The notes under the pieces: model-generated
Seen by the model: the letters and a program-made list of their open reading frames with translations, nothing else
Database searches by the model: none
Told to the model about the DNA's origin: nothing
Assembly (NCBI GenBank): GCA_046760985.1
Contig: JBHIFE010000059.1
Coordinates: 1-8,313 of the forward strand
From: JBHIFE01 sp046760985
GTDB taxonomy: Bacteria > Chloroflexota > Dehalococcoidia > Dehalococcoidales > RBG-16-60-22
DNA: 8,313 nt
Direction of reading: 5' to 3'
In this document: in pieces, positions 1 through 5,480 of the stretch
Layout: each line of letters begins with the position of its first letter
Position numbering within the stretch: the stretch's first letter is position 1
Made by a program: the position numbers and the translations under genes

Positions 1-1805
1 CCCCAGTGGGTATTTGGGCAGGGCCATAGTTTCTCAGCTATTGATATAGTCTCCAGTCCTACATGCTTTTGACCGGAACCACACGAGATGTGAATAGCCT
101 CTGGTCCGTATTTCTCTTTTATCTCGTTCAATTTCCCGGCAATGGTACTTATTGCTTCGTCCCAGGATATGCGCTCCCATTTGCCTTCTCCTCTTTGCCC
201 AACCCTCTTTAACGGATACAATAATCGGTCAGGGTGATACATGACATCGGGAATAGTGGCTCCTTTAATGCACTGGGTAACACAGTTCATACAGCGATTA
301 GCTTCCTCCATTCCTATCTGGTCACTGTAACCCAGCTCGATTTCTTGAAAAGAGCGAATCGCTTCATTAGCTGGCAGAGTGGGCATCCCTTGGCGATGTT
401 TTTCACCTATGAAATCAGACCTCATCTCTGGCTTGGGCTGGAATAATTCTTTGGCTTCTGGTTTTGTTGGTTCAGCACCGCCTAAGTACTTGATGATGGA
501 AGAAGCTGCCTTACGTCCGGCGGCTATACTCTCTACTACTGTGCTAGCACCGGCGATAACGTCTCCAGCGGCGAAAAGTCCAGGGACATTGGTGGCTGAG
601 GTCTCAGGGTTGACTGCCAGCGTGCCGCGGGGGGTTACTTTCAGTTTGCCATCTCCATCTAGGAATGAGATGTCAGCAGTCTGCCCGATAGCTATTACTA
701 CCGCATCAGCATCCATTGAGTATTCGCTGCCTGGGCCTTCTTGCAATGTCCAGGTGAACTTACCCTCAGTATCTACTTGTACGGAAGCCACCCGTTTGAA
801 ATCTATGCCGGCTACCTTCTGTGCGTCGTGGCTTCTGAGTTGCTGGGGGGCTAGGGCGGGATGGATTTTAACCCCTTCTCTCTCTGCGTTCTCAATTTCC
901 CATAGGTGGGCAGGCATAGCTTCGCGGGATTCTAGGCAAGTCACGTGCACTTCGCTTGCCCCGAGGCGTAATGCAGTACGAGCTATTGCCATGGCTGTGT
1001 CGCCGCCACCAATTATTACCACCTTGCCGCCAAGATGAATTTTCTTGCCCTGTTTAATGTCCTTGAGGAAGGGTAGAGCATGATAGACACCGTTCAAATC
1101 CGAGCCGGGAATATCCAGAGTAGCCGGTTTCTGGCAGCCAATCGCAACTAGAACAGCGTTATACTTCTGGAGGAGGCTATCAATTGTCAAGCCATCACCA
1201 ATCGGAGTATTGGTCTTAATTTTTACTCCTAAAGCCTTAATGTAAGCGATGTCGGCTTGAACCATAGCTTGGGGAAGTCTGAATTCTGGTATTACGGTGG
1301 TTAGCATACCGCCAGCCACCGGAGCGGCTTCATAAACGGTAACACCATACCCCGCTTTCACTAAGTCGTGGGCGGCAGTCAGACCAGCTGGTCCTGAACC
1401 AATAATGGCTACTTCTTCCTTTCTCGTCCTCTTAACTGGGACAGGTTTTTCTCCAGACTTTAGAGAATAATCAGCCACCAGCCGTTTGATCCATTCAATG
1501 GCGATAGGTTCATCAATAGCAATTCTACGGCACTCAAGCTCGCACGGGTGGTGGCAAACCCTTCCGGTAACATGAGGAAAAGGGTTGGTATCCCGGATTA
1601 TTTCCATAGCTTCCTTGAACTTGCCCTGGGACACAGCAAGAACATAACCGGGGATATCCATACCTATAGGGCAAGCCTCACTGCAGGGGGGAACTCTGTT
1701 TACCGGTGACGCATCCACAACCCCTACTACTTTTTCATCAATAACTTCCGCAGTTAGAATGCACTTTTGGTGACAGCGGAGGCAAACCGTATCAGCTTTC
1801 ATCAT
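1..1805 (-). CDS. Fused GltD-like FAD/NAD(P) oxidoreductase and molybdopterin oxidoreductase (C-terminus outside window)
   Basis: I translated this frame by hand: 601 codons from ATG 1805 with no stop, running off the left edge. Residues 8-15 have CxxCxxxC followed by VIDEKVVGVVD and PVNR, the start of a Mo/W-bisMGD [4Fe-4S] domain. From about residue 38 to 508 it is GltD-like: PPCSEACPIGMDIP (C41, C45), CHHPCELEC (C84, C88, C92), FAD site GSGPAG (136-141), second dinucleotide site GGGDTA (266-271), FAD motif GLFAAGD (409-415) and the family tail EEANRCMNC (500-508). Then QCIKG (511-515), HPDRLLYPLKR and WERISWDEA (543-551) resume the molybdopterin enzyme. Inference: cytoplasmic transfer of electrons between NAD(P)H and a Mo/W site; the substrate is unknown. 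An in-frame TAA six codons upstream makes ATG 1805 or the adjacent ATG 1802 the start, behind a G-run. It lies 71 bp after ald with no terminator between, so probably shares its mRNA. The usual Asp after GGGxxAM is Ala273. Confidence 0.9.
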   Translation of the reverse strand, partial: MMKADTVCLRCHQKCILTAEVIDEKVVGVVDASPVNRVPPCSEACPIGMDIPGYVLAVSQGKFKEAMEIIRDTNPFPHVTGRVCHHPCELECRRIAIDEPIAIEWIKRLVADYSLKSGEKPVPVKRTRKEEVAIIGSGPAGLTAAHDLVKAGYGVTVYEAAPVAGGMLTTVIPEFRLPQAMVQADIAYIKALGVKIKTNTPIGDGLTIDSLLQKYNAVLVAIGCQKPATLDIPGSDLNGVYHALPFLKDIKQGKKIHLGGKVVIIGGGDTAMAIARTALRLGASEVHVTCLESREAMPAHLWEIENAEREGVKIHPALAPQQLRSHDAQKVAGIDFKRVASVQVDTEGKFTWTLQEGPGSEYSMDADAVVIAIGQTADISFLDGDGKLKVTPRGTLAVNPETSATNVPGLFAAGDVIAGASTVVESIAAGRKAASSIIKYLGGAEPTKPEAKELFQPKPEMRSDFIGEKHRQGMPTLPANEAIRSFQEIELGYSDQIGMEEANRCMNCVTQCIKGATIPDVMYHPDRLLYPLKRVGQRGEGKWERISWDEAISTIAGKLNEIKEKYGPEAIHISCGSGQKHVGLETISIAEKLWPCPNTHW

Positions 1806-1876
1806 CCCCCCGGAGACTATTTAGTTTAGGAAGGCGCTTATTTCTGATTCAAAATTCAAAATCTCAACATCCGATA

Positions 1877-3004
1877 TCACGCCGTTTGGGCGGGAACTAG
1901 CTCTTCAAATGGAGTATATTCTAAGCCTAATGACTCAGCCACGAACTTATTGGTAACTCTACCTCTAAACACATTTAGTCCTTTCCTCAATACCTCATCG
2001 GACTTGAGAGCTTCTAGATAACCCAGATTGGCTAGTTTTAAGGCGTAAGGTAAGGTAGCATTGGATAAAGCCATAGTAGAAGTTCGGGGAACTATTCCCG
2101 GCATATTGGTAACACAATAGTGGATAACATCATCAACAATATAGATAGGGTCATCATGTGTAGTAGGGTGAGTAGTCTCAATACATCCCCCTTGGTCTAC
2201 CGCAACATCAACAATAACCGAGCCGGGCTTCATGCTTTTGACCATCTCTCGGGTAACCACAATAGGTGCCCTACCACCTTTAACTAGAACAGCCCCGATG
2301 ACTACATCCGCCTCTTTAACCGCATTAGCAATATTATATGCATTTGAAACTAATGTCTCGCAGTGACCTTTTAATATTTCACTCACGTAGTGCAAGCGAT
2401 TGATATTTAGGTCGGCAATAATAACACGGGCACCCATACCGCAAGCAACCTTGGCAGCTTCAACACCTACATTACCGGCACCAAGGATGAGCGCAGTGGC
2501 GGGTGGCACCCCCGGGACACCGCCTAGCAATTTCCCGCTACCTTTATACATTCTCCCGAGATACTGAGCTGCTATCTGAGGAGATAGTCTCCCCGCAATC
2601 TGACTCATCGGGCTAAGTAAGGGGGTACTGCCATCAGGTAGCTCCACTGTCTCATAGGCGATGGCAACTACTCCCTTATCCATAAGTACACGTGTTAGTT
2701 CCTCAGCAGGAGCCAGGTGAAGATAGGTAAAGAGAACTTGGTCTTTCCTCAGTAACGGGTATTCCGGAGGAAGAGGTTCTTTAACGTGGTAAATCATCTC
2801 CGCTTGGTCATAAACCTCTTCAGCTGTGCTTGCTATATTAGCTCCAGCCTTGAGATACTCTTCATCGGTAAAGCCGCTCCCCTCTCCCGCCTTAGTCTCA
2901 ACTAACACCTGATGACCCGCCTGAGTAAGCACTCTCACCGCCATAGGTGAAGCGCCTATTCTATACTCCTCGGCTTTTATTTCCTTGGGAACGCCAATAA
3001 TCAT
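1877..3004 (-). CDS. ald: Alanine dehydrogenase
   Basis: This 375-residue protein is full length for the family. It catalyses the reversible NAD-dependent oxidative deamination of L-alanine to pyruvate and ammonium in the cytoplasm. The start MIIGVPKEIK and the family signature residues fall at their usual positions: R15 in EYRIGA, K75 in HVKEPLP, H96 in YLHLAPA, S134 in MSQIAGRL and D270 in VDVAVDQGG. The Rossmann motif GAGNVG is at 175-180, and PTTHDDP (280-286) and NMPGIVPRTST (300-310) are also typical. An SD-like GAAGGA lies at 3015-3020, about 10 nt before ATG 3004. The gene is divergent from an Lrp/AsnC regulator across a 446-bp control region, and its leader carries a terminator-like hairpin. 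The gene at 1-1805 follows after 71 bp. Likely roles are alanine use as electron donor or nitrogen source, or recycling of pyruvate as an amino acceptor for a transaminase. Confidence 0.96.
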   Translation of the reverse strand: MIIGVPKEIKAEEYRIGASPMAVRVLTQAGHQVLVETKAGEGSGFTDEEYLKAGANIASTAEEVYDQAEMIYHVKEPLPPEYPLLRKDQVLFTYLHLAPAEELTRVLMDKGVVAIAYETVELPDGSTPLLSPMSQIAGRLSPQIAAQYLGRMYKGSGKLLGGVPGVPPATALILGAGNVGVEAAKVACGMGARVIIADLNINRLHYVSEILKGHCETLVSNAYNIANAVKEADVVIGAVLVKGGRAPIVVTREMVKSMKPGSVIVDVAVDQGGCIETTHPTTHDDPIYIVDDVIHYCVTNMPGIVPRTSTMALSNATLPYALKLANLGYLEALKSDEVLRKGLNVFRGRVTNKFVAESLGLEYTPFEELVPAQTA

Positions 3005-3030
3005 TATTTTGTCTTCCTTCTATTTCCCAG

Positions 3031-3077
3031 TAAAATAAAAAGGGCTGAGAAACACACTCACCGTATTCTTCAGCCCT
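3031..3077 (-). terminator. Intrinsic terminator-like hairpin in the ald leader (candidate attenuator)
   Basis: On the minus strand, AGGGCTGA (3077-3070) pairs perfectly with TCAGCCCT (3048-3041). GAA (3068-3066, read as minus) and TTC (3051-3049) extend the stem past one bulged base. The 3' arm runs straight into a T-rich tract, TTTTTATTTT (3041-3032). This is the form of a Rho-independent terminator on the ald strand, but it ends only about 27 nt before the ald start and well downstream of the likely ald promoter. No minus-strand gene precedes it, so it is better read as an attenuator than as the end of another transcript. Confidence 0.65.
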
Positions 3078-3080
3078 CTT

Positions 3081-3131
3081 TTAATTGCTTACGCCTCTTT
3101 CTTTGTTTACTCTAACCACGTTCCTCACCAC
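3081..3131 (-). other. Possible leader peptide ORF upstream of the ald attenuator
   Basis: A 16-codon frame, GTG 3131 to TAA 3083-3081, reads (M)VRNVVRVNKERGVSN. It ends 4 nt before the terminator-like stem. A shorter start at GTG 3119 with GGTGAGG just upstream gives MVRVNKERGVSN. The position is that of a translated leader in transcription attenuation, and the peptide is rich in valine. There is no strong ribosome binding site for the longer form and chance occurrence is quite possible. I do not recognise the peptide. Confidence 0.25.
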
Positions 3132-3226
3132 CAAATATTTAACTGTTCGGCGGAAACGCTAAGAAATAGGGGTCAAGCTATTAAATTTTTTTGGTAATAC
3201 CATATAGTCTTAAGGAGGTGATGAGT

Positions 3227-3256
3227 ATTATTGGCACCAAAAAGCTAGCTTGTCAA
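3227..3256 (-). promoter_or_regulatory. Predicted sigma70-type promoter for ald
   Basis: Read on the minus strand, a perfect -35 TTGACA (3256-3251) is followed by an 18-nt spacer and a -10 AATAAT (3232-3227; 5 of 6 consensus). The expected transcription start is near 3220, giving a leader of roughly 215 nt before ATG 3004. That length, with the hairpin near its end, favours leader-level control. Confidence 0.65.
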
Positions 3257-3270
3257 GCAAATGAGCGTGA

Positions 3271-3291
3271 TTTTTACGCATAGCGTAAAAA
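3271..3291. promoter_or_regulatory. Perfect palindrome, candidate Lrp/AsnC-type operator
   Basis: TTTTTACGC (3271-3279) and GCGTAAAAA (3283-3291) are perfect 9-bp arms around ATA. The centre at 3281 lies about 61 bp upstream of the predicted ald start near 3220, a classical activator position, and just upstream of the ald -35 box. The half-site CGTAAAAA recurs once more at 3370-3377. The neighbouring Lrp-family gene is the natural candidate to bind it. That is inference from position and symmetry. Confidence 0.55.
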
Positions 3292-3355
3292 CATAATATG
3301 CTCTTAAATGATACATTGGCTAAGAAAATATGGTAATTAGTCTCTTTATTATTAT

Positions 3356-3387
3356 TTTGTTACTAAAAACGTAAAAAATGTAACAAA
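3356..3387. repeat. Inverted repeat upstream of the lrp-type gene promoter
   Basis: TTTGTTAC (3356-3363) and GTAACAAA (3380-3387) are perfect 8-bp arms separated by 16 nt. The spacer contains the half-site CGTAAAAA (3370-3377) shared with the 3271-3291 palindrome. The element ends 5 bp before the predicted -35 box of the regulator gene, so it could be an autoregulatory operator. Confidence 0.45.
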
Positions 3388-3392
3388 TTATC

Positions 3393-3421
3393 TTTACCTA
3401 TCAATGGGGGTCTGTTATAAT
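3393..3421 (+). promoter_or_regulatory. Predicted sigma70-type promoter for the Lrp/AsnC regulator
   Basis: The -35 TTTACC (3393-3398; 4 of 6 consensus) is 17 nt from a perfect -10 TATAAT (3416-3421). The expected start is near 3428, leaving a leader of about 23 nt that contains the ribosome binding site GGAGG (3441-3445). Confidence 0.7.
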
Positions 3422-3450
3422 TAACTATCAAATTGTACTCGGAGGTTACC

Positions 3451-3969
3451 ATGATGGATGAGCTTGACCGGAAACTGATACTGGAGCTACAAAAAGACGG
3501 TAGGAAGGGCTATGTAGACTTGGCTAGTAAATTAGGGGTAGTTGAGGGCACGGTACGAAAAAGAGTTAAGCACCTTCTGGATAGGAACATCATGAAGATA
3601 GTTGCTGTGCCAAATCTGAGCGAGCTAGGTTATCGCTTCGTAAGCATTATGGGATTGCAGGTTTCGGTGGCAGATCTGAGAAAGGTGGCGACCAATCTAG
3701 CTCAGAATCCACATGTATGCTTCCTAGCATTTGTTACTGGCAGATTTGACCTCATTGCCATCATTGTTACCCGCTCTTCAGAGGAGTATTCCCACTTTTG
3801 GGAAAGGGAACTGTCCACCATCCCCGGCATATTGAGGACCGAAGGTTTTGTTAACCTAGATATCATCAAAGGGTCAGCGGGTTTACTAGACACTACCCAT
3901 CTCGTCCGTAACTTTGATATTCCCACACCGAGCAAAGCCCAGAAATCAGCAAATAGGTTGGCAAATTAG
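3451..3969 (+). CDS. Lrp/AsnC-family transcriptional regulator, probable regulator of ald
   Basis: The protein has 172 residues if started at ATG 3451; ATG 3454 is equally possible. GGAGG at 3441-3445 sits 5 and 8 nt before these, whereas an upstream TTG at 3433 would lie before the Shine-Dalgarno site and is rejected. Residues 3-50 are the Lrp winged helix-turn-helix: DELDRKLILELQ, then the recognition region VEGTVRKRVKHL (31-42) and LLDRNIMKI. Residues about 65-140 are the RAM effector-binding domain, with VTGRFDLIAIIV and a C-terminal strand ending FVNLDIIK. These proteins act as dimers to octamers and often sense amino acids. Divergence from ald matches AldR-type pairs, in which an Lrp-family protein controls alanine dehydrogenase, so alanine is a plausible effector. 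Palindromes in the shared upstream region are candidate binding sites. The tail after residue 150 (TPSKAQKSANRLAN) is a short, probably flexible extension. Confidence 0.93.
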   Translation: MMDELDRKLILELQKDGRKGYVDLASKLGVVEGTVRKRVKHLLDRNIMKIVAVPNLSELGYRFVSIMGLQVSVADLRKVATNLAQNPHVCFLAFVTGRFDLIAIIVTRSSEEYSHFWERELSTIPGILRTEGFVNLDIIKGSAGLLDTTHLVRNFDIPTPSKAQKSANRLAN

Positions 3970-4001
3970 CTGGGGGAAGGGTTCGCCGCAGCTTGCTGTA
4001 C

Positions 4002-5408
4002 TTATCCGTACTTTCTGAGGTAATTCCCCCACAATTCCTCATCAGTAGGAATTACCTCGGGTATGGTTCTCACCAGTTTAGTGTAATTAATGAGGTGATA
4101 GTAAGTTAAATTGTCGTCGGTGCTGGTGCCTCCCCATGAACCACATCCCAGTGATAGGGTAAACCACAGCCCGTTATTGAAGAAACCACCATTACCAAAA
4201 ACATGGACTTGATTTACCAGGACACGGCATACCGGTACAGCCAAGGCTAATCTTAGAATATGGTCTTCGTTATGAGAATGAATACCACATGAGTGTCCCG
4301 GAGCACTAAAAGAGCAAATTTGGTTAACCTTATCAATAGCTTCTTCAAAGGTACTATATTTATAAAGTGTCAGTATAACTGACAGCTTTTCTCTAGAAAA
4401 AGGGTAATCCTTGCCTATTCCTTCTTCCTCGACAAGGAAAAACTTGGCTTGTGCTGCTTCCTGGGAAAGATTAGCTTTACTGGCAATAACTTGAGGAGAG
4501 CGAATGATTACCTCACGATTCAGGACTCCATTCACCCAAAGGACATTGGCTAATTTTTCTTTTTCTTCACCAGATAATAAGTAGCCCCCTTTGCTTCTTA
4601 ATTTTTCCCGAACCTCATCATAGATACTTTCTTCAATAATTAAACAGCTTTCATTAGAACAGCTGCTATTGTAATCAAACATTGTTCCAATAGATATTTT
4701 TTCAACAGCGTCGTCAATATCGGCTGAGGAATCAATGACAACCGGTGGGTTCCCCGGACCAACACCGATAGCTGGTGTTCCACTGCTATAAGCAGCTTTG
4801 ACCATCGCCCCACCCCCGGTGGCAATAACAAAATCAACATTTCTCATCAGTTCTTGGCTCAGTTCTATGGTGGGTTCAGGAATGTACTGCACCGCTTCTA
4901 AAGGAGCGCCAACTTTGGCGAGTTCTTTGTGGATTAAACGCACTACTTCGGCACACGTTTTTTTGCCGCGGGGATGAGGGGCGAATATTATCGCATTGGC
5001 TCCCTTTAGAGCAATCATGGCGTTATGAATAGGGGTTGCTTCTGGATTGGTCACTGGAATGAGAGCCCCGATTACTCCTTTGGGTTTAGCTATACGGGTA
5101 ATACCTGTCTTTTCATTGACATCAACTATGCCTACTGATTTTTCGCCTTTAAGATCCCTTAAGGTGCCCTTTATTTTATTCCGAATCTTTCTTATTTTAT
5201 CTTCAACGTTCCCGTAATCTGTTTCTTCGGTAGCCAGTTTGGCTAAATACTCAGGATTTCCCTCTTTGCATCCTGCCCAGGCAATTGCGGTTACTATTTC
5301 ATCAATTTGTTCTTGGTTATACTGCTCTAACTGTGGCAATATTTTTCTGGCAGTGTCAATCCGCTCCTTAATCGCCTGACTAACTTGTTCTTCCTGCCTG
5401 GAAACCAT
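4002..5408 (-). CDS. CoA-acylating aldehyde dehydrogenase, sulfoacetaldehyde dehydrogenase (SauS)-like
   Basis: The 468-residue protein is a full-length single-domain aldehyde dehydrogenase of the CoA-acylating group (EutE, AdhE N-domain, SauS). It has no signal or membrane segment, so it is cytoplasmic. Visible marks are PKGVIGALIPVTNPEATP (109-126), ATGGGAMVKAAYSSGTPAIG (196-215), the nucleotide-loop GVGPGNPPVVID (215-226), and FDYNSSCSNES (244-254), whose Cys250 is the expected catalytic thiol. The C-terminal half has PFSREKLS (336-343), GHSCGIHSHNE (371-381), CRVLVNQ (394-400) and TLSLGCGSWGG (417-427). The layout, including the DLKGEKSVGI stretch and NLTYYHLINYTK, resembles SauS-type enzymes that interconvert sulfoacetaldehyde and sulfoacetyl-CoA. 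Acetaldehyde or another short aldehyde cannot be excluded. A G-rich SD precedes ATG 5408. The 72-nt gap after dsrP shows no terminator, so cotranscription with dsr genes is likely. Confidence 0.85.
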   Translation of the reverse strand: MVSRQEEQVSQAIKERIDTARKILPQLEQYNQEQIDEIVTAIAWAGCKEGNPEYLAKLATEETDYGNVEDKIRKIRNKIKGTLRDLKGEKSVGIVDVNEKTGITRIAKPKGVIGALIPVTNPEATPIHNAMIALKGANAIIFAPHPRGKKTCAEVVRLIHKELAKVGAPLEAVQYIPEPTIELSQELMRNVDFVIATGGGAMVKAAYSSGTPAIGVGPGNPPVVIDSSADIDDAVEKISIGTMFDYNSSCSNESCLIIEESIYDEVREKLRSKGGYLLSGEEKEKLANVLWVNGVLNREVIIRSPQVIASKANLSQEAAQAKFFLVEEEGIGKDYPFSREKLSVILTLYKYSTFEEAIDKVNQICSFSAPGHSCGIHSHNEDHILRLALAVPVCRVLVNQVHVFGNGGFFNNGLWFTLSLGCGSWGGTSTDDNLTYYHLINYTKLVRTIPEVIPTDEELWGNYLRKYG

Positions 5409-5480
5409 TTTTAACCCCCCCTTTTAGTAATTTCCTTAACCTGACAATCTTGCCATATCACCTAGTTCTTTTCCATCCTT

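Larger units (their letters stand above)
3005..3450. other. Divergent intergenic control region between ald and the Lrp/AsnC gene
   Basis: This 446-bp AT-rich stretch has no convincing protein gene. It holds back-to-back promoters, the 3271-3291 palindrome, the 3356-3387 inverted repeat and the ald leader hairpin. It also has smaller symmetric sites: AAGCTAGCTT (3242-3251), and GCTTG-T-CAAGC (3248-3258), which overlaps the ald -35 box. A minus-strand segment 3171-3158 can pair imperfectly with 3074-3061, the 5' arm of the terminator, and might act as an antiterminator. Confidence 0.7.

Noticed and set aside
379..1038. 219-codon plus-strand open frame
   Set aside because: It lies entirely antisense to the fused oxidoreductase, whose minus-strand frame has clear FAD, NAD(P) and Fe-S motifs. 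The plus-strand protein shows no recognisable motif.
1848..1861. Tandem TTCAAAA x2 between ald and the fused oxidoreductase
   Set aside because: Two copies of a 7-mer in AT-rich spacer are not enough for a functional repeat call.
3221..3283. 20-codon plus-strand frame (MSIIGTKKLAC...) after a perfect Shine-Dalgarno sequence
   Set aside because: The SD-to-ATG spacing is only 2 nt, no convincing plus-strand promoter precedes it, and the region is better explained as the ald promoter and leader on the other strand. Kept only as part of a low-interest finding.
3968..4031. Inverted repeat TGGGGGAA (3971-3978) / TTCCCCCA (4024-4031) between the convergent Lrp and aldehyde dehydrogenase genes
   Set aside because: The loop is about 45 nt, one arm lies inside the dehydrogenase coding sequence and there is no T-tract, so it is not a credible intrinsic terminator.
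5409..5480. Six-codon frame (MARLSG) with AGGTG upstream, between dsrP and the aldehyde dehydrogenase
   Set aside because: It is too short and has no supporting structure such as a terminator or hairpin to make it a leader peptide.
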